From Bacteroidota bacterium (GTDB taxonomy: Bacteria; Bacteroidota; Bacteroidia; Flavobacteriales; Flavobacteriaceae): a stretch of DNA of 64,000 nt. The translations under genes were made by a program, and so were the position numbers. Below, piece after piece: positions 46,806 to 56,981 of this stretch (positions within the stretch are counted from its first letter, which is position 1; each line of letters starts with the position of its first letter). The notes beneath the pieces are model-generated. The model was not told the DNA's origin, searched no databases, and saw only the letters and a list, made by a program, of their open reading frames with translations. The DNA lies in NCBI GenBank assembly GCA_023386585.1, contig JAEWJM010000009.1, positions 1 to 64,000 of the forward strand, written 5' to 3'.

Positions 46806-47564
46806 ATGGCAAGACAGAAAGGCATAATTAAATTGAAAGGGACTATCGGAGATATTACCTTTTACAAGACTTCGCAAGACGGCCACCTTGCCCGCGAGAA
46901 GGGAGGTATTGAGAAAGAACGGATCATGAACGATCCTGCGTTCCAGAGGACTCGTGAGAACGGATCGGAGTTTGGCCGTGCGGGAAAGGCCGGAAAGATG
47001 CTTCGTACCGCGTTGCGTGCGCTACTGTTGAATTCTGCTGATGGTAGAATGGTGAGCAGGCTTACGCGGCAAATGGTGAAAGTGATCCAGGCGGATGCTG
47101 TTAATGAGCGTGGGCTGCGCAACGTCATTGACGGTGAAGCGGAATTGCTGCAAGGCTTCGAATTTAATATTCGCGGCAAACTGGGCACTACGCTTTATGC
47201 ACCGTTTGTTGGTGTGATCGACAGGGTTACCGGTGAGATCAAAGTTGATTTGGCGCCTTTTGTGCCACTCAATATGATTTCGGCTCCCTCGGGAACGACG
47301 CATTACAAAATTATCTCTGGCGGTGCCGAGATCGATTTTGAAGCTGAGACTTTCGTTGTTGAAACGAATGCTACTGCAATCCTTCCATGGGACGCGGCTC
47401 CGACAGTTGCGATTAGCCACACCAACCAGGTGACCGCTGCGAGTACCAAACCATTGTTTTTGGCTTTGGGTATCGAATTCTATCAGGAAGTCAACGGTCA
47501 GATGTATGCCCTTAAAAACGGCGCATTTAACCCATTGGCATTAGTTAGCGTGAGCGGACTGTAA
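46806..47564 (+). CDS. DUF6266 family protein
   Basis: This 252-residue protein opens with the family hallmark MARQKGIIKLKGTIGDITFY, followed by DGHLAREKGG and TRENGSEFGRAGKAGKMLR. The N-terminal third is basic and the rest looks beta-rich, with no signal peptide or membrane segment. DUF6266 is common in Flavobacteria, sometimes in several copies, and has no established function. The basic, Arg/Lys/Gly-rich start resembles proteins that assemble on nucleic acid or in phage-like particles, but that is speculation. It is the first gene of a five-gene operon and overlaps DUF5675 by one base (TAATG). Confidence 0.82.
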   Translation: MARQKGIIKLKGTIGDITFYKTSQDGHLAREKGGIEKERIMNDPAFQRTRENGSEFGRAGKAGKMLRTALRALLLNSADGRMVSRLTRQMVKVIQADAVNERGLRNVIDGEAELLQGFEFNIRGKLGTTLYAPFVGVIDRVTGEIKVDLAPFVPLNMISAPSGTTHYKIISGGAEIDFEAETFVVETNATAILPWDAAPTVAISHTNQVTAASTKPLFLALGIEFYQEVNGQMYALKNGAFNPLALVSVSGL

Positions 47565-47959
47565 TGGTCCTCGCTCTCAAAAGAACTTATTTCCCTGAAG
47601 GAACAAACGGGCAAGTTGAATTTAACGGCAAATTGATCTGCAATACGATTGAGCTGCCATGGCGATTTAATCAAAAAAGAGTTTCGTGCATTCCGGAAGG
47701 GAAATACCTTCTTTCAAAGCGGTACTCCGCAAAGTTCAAATGGCACATTGAAATTACGGGTGTCTTGGATCGCGGTGCGATTCTGTTTCATCCTGCAAAT
47801 AATGCCTTGAAAGAGCTAAACGGTTGCATCGCACCAGTTACAAAAATCTCGGGAGCGGGTTTAGGCCTCATGTCCCGAAAGGCATTTGCCAAACTGAAGG
47901 CTTTAGTTTATCAGGAATTGGACAAAGACAAAAAAGTTTTAATCATCATCAAATCTTAA
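47564..47959 (+). CDS. DUF5675 family protein, possible peptidoglycan-active enzyme
   Basis: The 131-residue protein matches DUF5675, which I know from phages and accessory loci. The core reads CNTIELPWRFNQKRVSCIPE near residue 26, then ILFHPANNALKELNGCIAPV near 73. A His (76), an Asn (79-80) and a Cys (88) in an H-x3-N...GCI arrangement recall the catalytic His and Cys of YkuD L,D-transpeptidases, although the spacing is shorter. I infer a possible cell-wall activity. There is no signal peptide. Its start overlaps the stop of DUF6266, so the two are translationally coupled. Confidence 0.8.
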   Translation: MVLALKRTYFPEGTNGQVEFNGKLICNTIELPWRFNQKRVSCIPEGKYLLSKRYSAKFKWHIEITGVLDRGAILFHPANNALKELNGCIAPVTKISGAGLGLMSRKAFAKLKALVYQELDKDKKVLIIIKS

Positions 47960-47969
47960 ATCATTAATT

Positions 47970-48587
47970 ATGAAAACAGTAAAAACGGCTGTAAGCCAAC
48001 CATCACGGATTGTACATTTTGCACAGTTCCTTCCATTAATCGCCCTGGCAATTTTGGCAGTTCTGTTTGTAAAACCGGAATACCTGACGAACCCTAAATT
48101 TCAATTGAGCGAGCTAACTACGCAACCCGTGGCCCTTGTATTGCCTTATAACCATGGCCAGCAAGTGAAAATAGGAGGGAACCGCCCCCCGCGGGATCCT
48201 GATTTCTTCGATATAAATGAAGAAACCGCTAAGCCAAATGCCATAACCATGGGCATTTTAGAACACAGCCCGGCAGGCATTGGAGGTTCCCAAGGCCCCG
48301 GAAACAGCAGCCCAGGTCTTCCGGCGACCATTGAGGTCAATGATGACGGATCCATCTGTGGAATGTTGCAAGGGCAGTTGATTTTGCATTATGCACCTAT
48401 TGAGATTGGGCCGAGCCAATGTACAACCCGGGACATCGGCGGAAACCAGAAAGTGCCGGCAGAACCTAAGCCAATTGTTGAGCCGGAGAGCGAAAGGGCA
48501 AACTGGGTAACCTATCGGCAGCAGTCAAATTCCGTTTTTGCCAGTTGGGAAGCGTGTGTAGGATTGAATACGGTTTTAAAGATATAA
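47970..48587 (+). CDS. Single-pass membrane protein of unknown function
   Basis: This 205-residue protein has a basic N-terminus, one membrane segment at about residues 20-38 (FLPLIALAILAVLFV) and a Pro/Gly/Asn-rich external part (GNRPPRDPDFFDINEE, GIGGSQGPGNSSPG). Four cysteines in the second half (ICGMLQGQ, SQCTTRD, EACVGL) could form disulfides. It has no family I recognise. It lies ten bases after DUF5675 and two bases before the next gene, so it is part of the same operon. Its topology fits a spanin-like or envelope-anchored protein. Confidence 0.7.
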   Translation: MKTVKTAVSQPSRIVHFAQFLPLIALAILAVLFVKPEYLTNPKFQLSELTTQPVALVLPYNHGQQVKIGGNRPPRDPDFFDINEETAKPNAITMGILEHSPAGIGGSQGPGNSSPGLPATIEVNDDGSICGMLQGQLILHYAPIEIGPSQCTTRDIGGNQKVPAEPKPIVEPESERANWVTYRQQSNSVFASWEACVGLNTVLKI

Positions 48588-48589
48588 CC

Positions 48590-48868
48590 ATGAATATCAT
48601 TCAAAGAGCAAAAGCACCGACGCCAAAAGTTTTTCAAATTTTGAGAAATATTGGATTGCTGTTATTAGCAGTTAGTGGAAGTATTATGACAGCGCCCATC
48701 GCACTACCGGCAGCCGTTGTGACAATAGCAGGTTATGCTGCAGTTGCGGGCAGCGTTATGTCGGCAGTTAGCCAGGTAACAGTTGAAGATAAATCGAAAG
48801 ATTCGTCAGGTTCTGCAAAGGGCAGTTGTAATGCTCTTGGTTTCGATCCGGATATCTACCGAGAATGA
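48590..48868 (+). CDS. Small holin-like membrane protein
   Basis: From the ATG at 48590 this is a 92-residue protein with two closely spaced hydrophobic segments at about residues 18-35 (ILRNIGLLLLAVSGSIM) and 40-60 (LPAAVVTIAGYAAVAGSV). A polar, charged C-terminus follows (TVEDKSKDSSGSAKG). The Ala/Gly-rich hairpin with a charged tail resembles a class II holin, but there is no family match I can name. An upstream extension of the frame to 48545 overlaps the previous gene. It ends one base before the next start codon. Confidence 0.65.
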   Translation: MNIIQRAKAPTPKVFQILRNIGLLLLAVSGSIMTAPIALPAAVVTIAGYAAVAGSVMSAVSQVTVEDKSKDSSGSAKGSCNALGFDPDIYRE

Positions 48869-48869
48869 G

Positions 48870-49052
48870 ATGGTTCCGCATCAGTCCATTCGCATAGGCA
48901 CCGCATCAGGAACTATCCTAAGTATTGTCCCCAACATCATGTCGGCAGATATTGTAAAAACAATGATTTTGGCAAGGCTGGGAGCAGTTGTTAGTTTTAT
49001 AGTATCATTAGTTTTAAAAATTTTTGTAAAAAAGTACAGTAAAAAATCCTGA
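48870..49052 (+). CDS. Very small membrane protein, last gene of the DUF6266 operon
   Basis: From the ATG at 48870, one base after the preceding TGA, this frame encodes 60 residues. It has one membrane segment at about residues 33-51 (LARLGAVVSFIVSLVLKIF) and a strongly basic end (VKKYSKKS). The tight spacing and membrane character are the only evidence for it. It could be an accessory to the holin-like protein before it. Confidence 0.55.
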   Translation: MVPHQSIRIGTASGTILSIVPNIMSADIVKTMILARLGAVVSFIVSLVLKIFVKKYSKKS

Positions 49053-49085
49053 TCTGTGTTGTGGTAACTTCAGTTCGGGAACATT

Positions 49086-49115
49086 AAGAGCCTAGTCGTC
49101 AGACCAGGCTTTTTT
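49086..49115 (+). terminator. Terminator of the DUF6266 operon
   Basis: The stem AAGAGCCTAGTC/GACCAGGCTT has one wobble and a GTCA loop, followed by TTTTTT. It ends the transcript of the five genes upstream. Confidence 0.75.
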
Positions 49116-49125
49116 ATTTGTGGTA

Positions 49126-49449
49126 CTACAATGAAACACGTTGACGCATTATTTTTATAAGGTAAAGTGGGTGCCAAGTAGAATCTTCCTGTGCTTCCAA
49201 CAGACGCAACGCTTTAATCTGTTTTTGATGTTGATCAAATTTGAATACCATTTTAGCAGCTTTCTTTCTGAACTCGGATGTAAATGCATCTATTCGAAAG
49301 TATGGAATAACTGAGTCGATAAGGAATTGCTGCCAGTAACATGATTTCCAAAGGCTGTAAGCCAGCCAGTAATAACTTTCAGTGTTGGTTTCTGATTCAA
49401 ATTGTAAAAATATAACAGTTTGGACACGGTGTTTTGAGTGGCTTACCAC
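49126..49449 (-). CDS. Possible hypothetical protein
   Basis: A 107-codon frame starts at GTG and ends at 49126. The second half (FRKKAAKMVFKFDQHQKQIK, then ALRLLEAQEDSTWHPLYL) looks like a real amphipathic protein, and the first half (TESYYWLAYSLWKSCYW) is aromatic. No family or ribosome-binding site is visible. It converges with the DUF6266 operon. It could be the remnant of a longer gene. Confidence 0.3.
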   Translation of the reverse strand: MVSHSKHRVQTVIFLQFESETNTESYYWLAYSLWKSCYWQQFLIDSVIPYFRIDAFTSEFRKKAAKMVFKFDQHQKQIKALRLLEAQEDSTWHPLYLIKIMRQRVSL

Positions 49450-49593
49450 AATTTAAACCTTTGTTTAAATACAGTAATATAAGTTCGTTATTCCTTCCAG
49501 GGCAGTAAGTTTTATTGGTGAATCTTCCATGGTTCGCGATTAATTAGTTGATGTTTCAATCGATTTTTTCCTGATATTAATTGTTGACAGTGG

Positions 49594-49832
49594 TTGCCAA
49601 AAAGTATCATTTCAAAAGAAAAAAAGAAGAAAGAAAGGGTCCACAAAGCGGATAGTTTTAAAAATAAAATACCACCCGGCTAAAAAGCAAAAGCTGATAT
49701 AGTATTGTACTTTTGATTTATTGAAAGGACACCAAATAAGCAGCTGCAAGGTGCAGATTTTATTTTTAAGCGAAGCTTTGAACTTGCTTTTTTAAAACCA
49801 TAGCTTACCTATTCTTCTATTTATCTATTTGC
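49594..49832 (+). repeat. Long direct repeat R1, copy 1
   Basis: This 239-base stretch is a diverged copy of 56294-56556 in the same orientation. The best conserved core is AAAATAAAATACCACCCGGC, continuing through AAAAGCTGATATAGTATTGT and ACTTTTGATTTATT. It also shares a purine-rich start and an end rich in TTCTATTTATCTATTT. It has no coding frame. The two copies bracket the cargo genes between them (50145-55667). Bases 49450-49593 hold nothing I can name. Confidence 0.75.
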
Positions 49833-50144
49833 TTTAAAATGGCAATTGATACGAAATTTTTAGGAGCGATGGAGAGAACTTGCTTATAATTCAAGATTAC
49901 ATTTATTAGACCGGCCGTAATTTAATTTTATTTAAAACAATTGTACTTGGTTTAGCTCGTAGGTCAATTTATAGTAAAATGTTTTTTTCTTACAACAATT
50001 ATGTTACATTCGTACAGAATTGAACGAAAATCTTACCTCTTTAGTCCTCCTGGCTTTTGTTTTCATTGTTGCTTCAATATATGTAATACAAATTCTATTT
50101 ATTACAGACTTTAGAATTACTATACCAAACCAAATAATAACCAA
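49833..50144. other. AT-rich leader of the following cargo gene
   Basis: About 310 bases without a gene. It is very AT-rich and should contain the promoter of the next gene, but I see no motif clear enough to place. Confidence 0.4.
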
Positions 50145-53100
50145 ATGAAAACAAAATTATTCTTGCCGCTGTTTCTTTTATTTTTTATTCAATCCTGGGC
50201 TCAAACAATCTTTTCGGAAGATATGGGTTCTCCGAGCGGGACAGTCTCAATAGCTACGAATACTTTCCAGAATAGTGGTACAATGTCGTATTCAAAGGGA
50301 GGGCAAACAAATCCAGCTGATATAAGGATAACTAGTCCTTCAAGCGGTTACGCAAATTCGTCCGGAAATGGAAATGTTTTCTTTAGTTCTGTGTCGGGAG
50401 CCTACGGCTTTGCGATTGAAGGAATTAATGCTTCCAACTATAATACAATTTCTTTGCAATTTGGATACAAAAAAGAAAATGCTGCTGCACACGCCAGTTT
50501 TTCGGTGGAGTATTGGAATGGATCGTCATGGATAAGCCTTTCCAGTTCCACATCCACTTTGTTTAATGAAGGAACCGGTGCACCAGCAGTATGGTATTTG
50601 TCCAAAACTTTGACTATTCCAACTGATGGACAAATAGACGGATTGAAAATTAGATTTATTAAAACTGGTAATACCGCCATAAGAATTGATGATGTTAAAC
50701 TAACAGCTATAGAAAACGTTCCTTCTGTAACTAATTTAGGAGCTTCTTCGATACCAGTAATTCCGCTACTTTTGAGGGAAATGTGCTATCAACCGGAGGC
50801 TCTCTCATTACAGCTACAGGAACGGTTTATTCGGTAACAACCATTAATGCCAATCCAATTCTTGCCGAGTCAGGTGTTATCACGATTTCATCCCCAAGTC
50901 CGAACACTGGCACGGGATTATTCGCCAATGGTTCAGGAGCAGCGCTTGCTCCAAATGTTCAGTACTCGTATAATGCCTATGCCACTAAAAGCACCGGCCC
51001 GACAGGATATGGAACGGCGACCACTTTTTATACCTTGGCTGTAACCCCTACTGCACCAATTGTAGGCACAGCAACCGGAAGCTCGCTTAATATTGCGATT
51101 GGGCCAGATGCAAATCCATCGGCAACGACTTATGCTATCTTAGAAACGACAACAGGCAGTTATGTGCAGGCAAACGGCACATTAGGAGCTACAGCAGTAT
51201 ATCAGACGGCCAATGTTTGGGGAACGATCGCTATAACAGGGTTATCTGCTGCGACGACCTACGCGTTTGAAGCCAGTGCAAAAAATGGCTCGGGTGTTTC
51301 AACAGCAGCAGGGCCATCGGCGAACGGAACTACATTATTGCGATCTAATAGTAGCGATATTGTCTTTAATAGCAATTCATCCACAAGTACTAACAGCAAC
51401 TTGCCTTATACGCTTTATCAAGGGACTACGTTAACTAATACAGGTACAGGAAGCAGTGGAAGCATTGGGGTAATGGGATTTTATTTGCGGGATGGTGGAC
51501 CGGGACTAAATGATGTTGACAATTTGGCAACCGAATTGACGGACATTAGTTTTACTGTTGCTAATGGTTCTAGTATTCGTTCCGCTAGATTATTTGTTGG
51601 AAATGCTTCAAAAGGTGCCTCGATACCAGTGGTTAACGGGGTCATTACCTTTACCGGATTAAGCGGTATTTTAGCAAACGATAACACTCAATTAGCCGTT
51701 AATTTGCGAGTAACTTTTAATTCTAGTGTAACTGACAATGAGCAATTACAGTTTACTATAAGTTCGGCAACAGCCAAGAGTACCGGGTCAAGCTTTGCCT
51801 TAGCCGATGCAGGGGGTGCAAGTTCTTCTTTAGCTGGAGATATTAATAGAATTGAAGTGACGGCCACTAAACTTGCTTTTCAGCAACAACCACCGACCGG
51901 TTTATATGCTGGTATAGTAATTATTCCAGCCCCTACAGTAGTTGCTAGAGATGTACTTGAAAATAGGGATTTAGACTATTCTGATATAATAACATTGACT
52001 ACCTCAGGAAATTTGACTATTCCACTGACTACTGCTGCTGTTGGTGGTTTAGCTACATTTACTTATTATGTAATGGATTCTTTTCCTATTGGGATAAATA
52101 ATACCCTAACGGCAAGTGCCAACAATGTGGAGGCTGCTATTTCTACTTCTTTTGAGGTGATGGCAGATCTCAATTCCGTTCCGACAAGTATTGATGTACC
52201 AACTTGTAGTACAAGTAACGACTGTAATTTGGTAGCTAATGGTGATTTTGAAGAGTATAGTCAAATTCCAACTAATGGTAGTCAATTAGGGAATGCTTGC
52301 GGATGGTACGCTGCATCTTTGAGTCCAGATTATTTTCATTCAAATTCTCCTAATATTAGTTACCAAATACCCTGTAATCATTTTGGCATTCAAACTTCTA
52401 ATGGAGGTGTAGGAAATGGATATGCAGGATTAGCCTATATGGGAGCTGATAACAATATTATAAGTGAAACAATGGTAGCACGATTGTATTCTCCACTAGT
52501 AGCGGGTCAAAGCTATCAGTTGAGCTTTGATGTATCATTGGCTGAAAATTGGTCTTATTTTAGCAAAACCGTTCAAGCTTATTTATCGCCTAGCTTAATT
52601 ACTGTACCACCGAACGGGCCTATTACGACAAGCAATGATGAAATGTTCTTTAGTAAGACAATGACTTCAACCGTTTCTAATGGATGGGAAACATTAACAT
52701 TTACATTTACTAGTACCTATGGGGGTGAAGAATATATTTATTTAGGTGGTCTGAAAAATATTATAAACCAACCTAATACTGCAACTATTGATCCTTCATG
52801 CATCTATGGTACCGGACAGGGCCTTTCAAACGCTTCTTTTTATTATATTGACAATGTTCGTTTAATGCCTTTAAGCAACGCTTCATTGGATTTACCAGTT
52901 GTCATTTGTAATACGCAGAATCTTTCCGACTTATCTTCTTTTTTATCAAATGTACCTCTTGATGGAGTATTTACCGGCATTGGTGTCAGTGAGAACGAAG
53001 GGATTTATTCATTTAATGCCGCTTCAGCAAGTGTCGGCAATCATACGATAACTTATTCTTACAATGTTGCCGGTTGCGATATGACTATTTCAGACGTTAT

Positions 53101-54583
53101 CACTATAGTGGGTTCGCCTATAGTGCCAGAATTTACTTTTATAACAAATACTGTTCTTTGTGAAAATAGTACACCTCCAGTTTTGCCTACCACGTCTGAT
53201 AATGGCATACCCGGAAGTTGGAGTCCAACCACGGTAAGTACAGCATTCGCCGATGATTATATCTTTACCCCTGATCCGGTAGAATGTGCCACGCAAGTAA
53301 GTTATTCTGTTTCAATAGTGCCAGCCCAAGTTTTTGTGACTGCTGATGACAATTTTTCGATATATCTGGGAAGCACTTTAACAACCGGCTCTTTATTAAC
53401 GAATGATACCTTTAATAATAACGCTGTGAGTACTGTACCGGCATCGGTAATTTATAGCATTACACCGGTAGGACCACCACCCACTTTTACTAGTGGCGGA
53501 ATTACTTTTAATGGGGATGGCACTTTTACTGTCAGCCCAAATACACCAGTGGGAGTGTATGTGTATACTTATGAAATTACTTCCATTTGTGGCGCCAGCA
53601 ACCAATCAGCGGTTACTATAACAATACGTAATTATGTTAGCACCTCTGGAAAAATAGAATTCCGTTATTGTTTTAATAATGATGGAAGCACAGCCTATAA
53701 TAGTAGTGATTCCGTTTCGGGATATACCTCACTCTATGATCTGGTCACCGTTTTAGGAGTACCCGCATCTGCGAGCAATACCACCATACAGTTAGTGACT
53801 CCACCCACAGTTCCTCTTACAATTAATGCTGACGGGACATTTACTATAGCATCATCAATTAGCACAAATGCTCTGCCCTCTGGGGAGTATTCCTTTTACT
53901 ATAAAGTGTGCTCTAATAGCACGAGTTTTTGCTCGCAAAATATTCGTTGTGATATTACCATTGAAAATTCGGTGCATGCCCTTCCAGATGCCGTAACGTT
54001 CTTAATGGTTAACGGCCCAGCTGATATAAATGTGCTGACCAATGATATTAAATGGGACTGTTTTGTACCAAATCCTCCAACCTCCATGAATGTTGAAATC
54101 ACTCAGACCATTTCTAGCGGTAATTTTGTAATTCAACCTTCAGGAACACTATTGGATAATCCAGCTGCAGCGCCTGGAGTATATTATCAGGAATATAAGA
54201 TTTGCGATTCAGACTTTCCTTTAAACTGTAGTACAACCTACGTGTGGGTGTACAAATGTGATGCTACTGCAGATTGGGGTCCAGGCAACCCTTGCTATTT
54301 AGGCAGGGATAGCAGTTTACCCTCAAAAAACATCGATTTAAACGTGGTTACCATTTCACCAAACCCTAGCAAGGCGGTGTTTGAAATTATTTTTGAATTG
54401 GCATTTCCCCAAGATACCAGCTATACCTTGTACGACCTGTTAGGGAAAAGGATTTTAGGAGGGACGGTACCTAAAGGAGCTAAAAATTGTTTTGTAAATT
54501 TGGAAACTTATACAGAAGGCATCTATCTGCTTCAAATGCGAACTGGCGACACTGTAATAAATAAAAAGCTAGTAAAAATTTAA
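50145..54583 (+). pseudogene. Large adhesin-like T9SS cargo protein, split by a -1 frameshift
   Basis: The signal peptide and first domain (50145 onward, AQTIFSEDMGSPSG, beta-sandwich) run out of frame near 50752, and the second frame from 50783 carries the rest. Adding one base at CGATACC (50749-50755) gives the expected continuous text SSI-TSNSATFEGNVLSTGG. The repaired protein would have about 1479 residues. It contains fibronectin-III-like segments (ATTYAFEASAKNGSGVS), a jelly-roll-like domain (NLVANGDFEEYSQIP), Ig-like repeats and a T9SS sorting domain (VTISPNPSKAVFEIIFE, YDLLGKRILGG). As written, the signal peptide and the sorting domain are on separate products. It lies two bases before the LRR gene. 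Confidence 0.88.
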
Positions 54584-54584
54584 T

Positions 54585-55667
54585 ATGAAAATAATAGGTT
54601 ACCTACTGCTGTTGCTTTCAAGTGCTGTTTGCTCCTCGCAGATTATTAATATTCCAGATATAAATTTCAAAAATAGGCTTTTAGCATCTAGTACAACTGA
54701 TGGTTATGGATGCATCGGTCCTTCCTTAGAACTTTGCGTGGCTGGTGTAATAGATACTAACGGCAATGGAGAAATTGAGATTTCAGAAGCGCAAATGGTA
54801 GCAGCTTTAAACGTAAGCGGTGCAAACATAAATGACCTGACAGGTATCCAGTATTTTACAAATCTAGAGTGGTTATATTGTGGTTATAATCAATTAACTT
54901 CTATTGATGTATCTCAGCTTATCAACCTTACTAACTTAAATTGTAGAAATAATCAGATTACCTCATTAGATTTAACAACTCTGCCACATTTGAAAACATT
55001 AGGTTGCAACAATAACCAGTTAACCTCCTTAAACATAAGCTATCAACCGGAACTAGAATTTCTTATCGCCTCAAATAATCAAATAAGTTCATTGGATTTT
55101 TCGAGTAATCCCGCGTTACAACGTGCTTATTGTAGTTATAATTTGATATCCAGCCTTGATTTTAGCAGCAATCATAATTTTTTTGATTTGGGTTGCAGAA
55201 ACAATCCCAATTTAACTACTATAAAGATAAGAAATGGAGCATTGCAAATGTTTGGCACAGACACATTTTACAATGAATGCTGGACTAATGTTCCCAATTT
55301 AAATTATATCTGTGCCGATAGTAACGAAATGTCGTCGTTGCAGAGCTTTTTGGCAGCCTGTGGGGTTACGCAGCCGGTTACTATTGATTCTTTGTGCGCT
55401 TTAGGCGTAGAAGACTTTAATAGCGTGGCGTTTAAACTTTATCCAAACCCTAGCCGCGCAATTTTTCAATTAAGTTTTGGTAATCCTTTGTCGGGAAAAG
55501 CAGGTTATATTATCTATGATATGTTAGGGGAGAAGTTATTTCAAACTAAGCTTGCAGAAGGAAGTATTAATGCTCAAATCGACCTCGCGAACTATGAAAA
55601 CGGAATTTATATACTCAGTGTTACTGTTGGTGATACAACCGTAAGTAAAAAGATGGTAAAGCAGTAA
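54585..55667 (+). CDS. Leucine-rich-repeat protein with T9SS sorting domain
   Basis: This is a 360-residue secreted protein with a signal peptide (SSAVCSSQII). A short calcium-binding-like segment DTNGNGEIEISEAQ near residue 58 precedes six or so leucine-rich repeats of about 21 residues, each with a core like LNCRNNQITSLDLTTLP, covering about 75-230. After a spacer, the C-terminal 80 residues are a T9SS sorting domain (FKLYPNPSRAIFQLSFG, IIYDMLGEKLFQTK, KKMVKQ). Its tail is close to that of the protein encoded two bases upstream, so the two are co-transcribed and exported alike. The ligand of the repeats is unknown. Confidence 0.92.
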   Translation: MKIIGYLLLLLSSAVCSSQIINIPDINFKNRLLASSTTDGYGCIGPSLELCVAGVIDTNGNGEIEISEAQMVAALNVSGANINDLTGIQYFTNLEWLYCGYNQLTSIDVSQLINLTNLNCRNNQITSLDLTTLPHLKTLGCNNNQLTSLNISYQPELEFLIASNNQISSLDFSSNPALQRAYCSYNLISSLDFSSNHNFFDLGCRNNPNLTTIKIRNGALQMFGTDTFYNECWTNVPNLNYICADSNEMSSLQSFLAACGVTQPVTIDSLCALGVEDFNSVAFKLYPNPSRAIFQLSFGNPLSGKAGYIIYDMLGEKLFQTKLAEGSINAQIDLANYENGIYILSVTVGDTTVSKKMVKQ

Positions 55668-56293
55668 AATTATAATCTTTAAAATTTCATGATATTTCAT
55701 CGCAGTTTATGCTGAAGTTATTATACCATCCATAATTGGCATCTGTAAATTTAGCAGAATTAGATCTAGCTGATGTGTGCCGAAAGATCCTGACATTTTT
55801 GCATTTGTTGCTTCCAAAAAAGTTGGCGGTTGTTGAGTAGTCATTAAAAAGGCAAATCCTTTCTGAACCAGCATGTGGTCGACAAAAATTCCATCTCACA
55901 TTTTGGTTTTTCTGAGGTTTGATTGAGCTAAGAAATTATATTGGCGCAAATTTCATAGTTTTAAAACGCTAATATTTGCGTATTTCTACGATTTGTTTTT
56001 AAGTGTTATTCCTACAGATTCAGACCAACACCATTAAAAGCAAAGCTCCTTTTGACTTACTTTCTTTGCTAATCTTTATTTAAGATTGTTATCTATTCTC
56101 GATTTCAATCTCAATTTGATAATATTTTGGTTTTAGTCGGATGTATTTAAATTTAAATTCATGTATTAGAAATACGGTTTCATTTTAGTAGTTTTATAAG
56201 GTATCGTAGTAATTTCTCCTTGTTTGCCAAGAGCTTAATGAGATAAATTGCTTTCGTGGCTTTTTCTTTGTTTCGATGTCCCTATCAGCAGGC
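55668..56293. other. AT-rich intergenic stretch without a gene
   Basis: About 625 bases between the LRR gene and the second R1 repeat. Only a 70-codon minus-strand frame (55687-55899) without a signal or family is present. I see no RNA gene. Confidence 0.5.
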
Positions 56294-56556
56294 GCAGCCC
56301 AAGAAAATCATTTTAAAAGAAAAAAGAAAAAAAGAAAGGTTGCCCTAAAGCGTAGGTTTCAAATAAAGGAGGTTCTAAAAATAAAATACGACCCGGCTGA
56401 AACGCAAAAGCTGATATAGTATTATACTTTTGATTTATTTGAAAATGACACCAGGGAAGCAGCTGCAAGGGTGGAGATTTTATTTTTAACCCAAAGGGCT
56501 TGAACTGAATGTTTTGGAACTGCAGCTTATCTTCCATTCTTTTATTTATTTTTTGC
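56294..56556 (+). repeat. Long direct repeat R1, copy 2
   Basis: This 263-base copy matches 49594-49832 in the same orientation, sharing AAAATAAAATACGACCCGGC, AAAAGCTGATATAGTATTAT and ACTTTTGATTTATTTGAAAA. It differs by many single-base changes and small indels, so the duplication is old. It closes the cargo segment that copy 1 opens. Confidence 0.75.
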
Positions 56557-56981
56557 ACGAATGTTCAATTCATGGCGGAGACACGGAATGCTGCTGGGGC
56601 AATCAAACACCCCCGAGCACCGCAGGAAAATAAATGGAGCGTGCGGAATTTATTTTTTGAGGAGCGATGTGGCGGTGTTGCGGCAATTGACCCGCCGCCG
56701 CAGGATGGGAACGGAACGGAGCCTGCGCAGTGGAGAGAAGGACTGCGTGCGTGCAACGGCACGGAAAAATTAACGACGGGCTATTGCCCGACCTTGATTT
56801 AGGGCAAAGGCGCGACCTTTTCGGGCGCGACCAGCCAAACGTGATGGCGGGGGCAAGGCGGCAACCGCCAAATTAACAAGCGGCGGCAGACATAAATACG
56901 GCATAACGTAGCGTGCGGAGTTATGCGGTGTTGTGGATGCGGAGCCGCGACGAACGACGAAGAGAGCCGTGTGGAGACCAC
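56557..56981. other. GC-rich, hairpin-rich non-coding segment
   Basis: The base composition turns abruptly GC-rich compared with the AT-rich flanks. Several short inverted repeats are visible: GCATAAC/GTTATGC at 56901-56926, GCCGTG/CACGGC at 56966-56984 and GGGC/GCCC near 56780. The three overlapping frames of 60-97 codons have no features of real proteins. It may be a structured RNA or remnant of a mobile element, and leads into repeat R2. Confidence 0.5.

Noticed and set aside
56509..56802. Three overlapping short frames in the GC-rich segment
   Set aside because: They overlap each other, begin in repeat R1 and show low-complexity translations. A structured non-coding segment is more likely.
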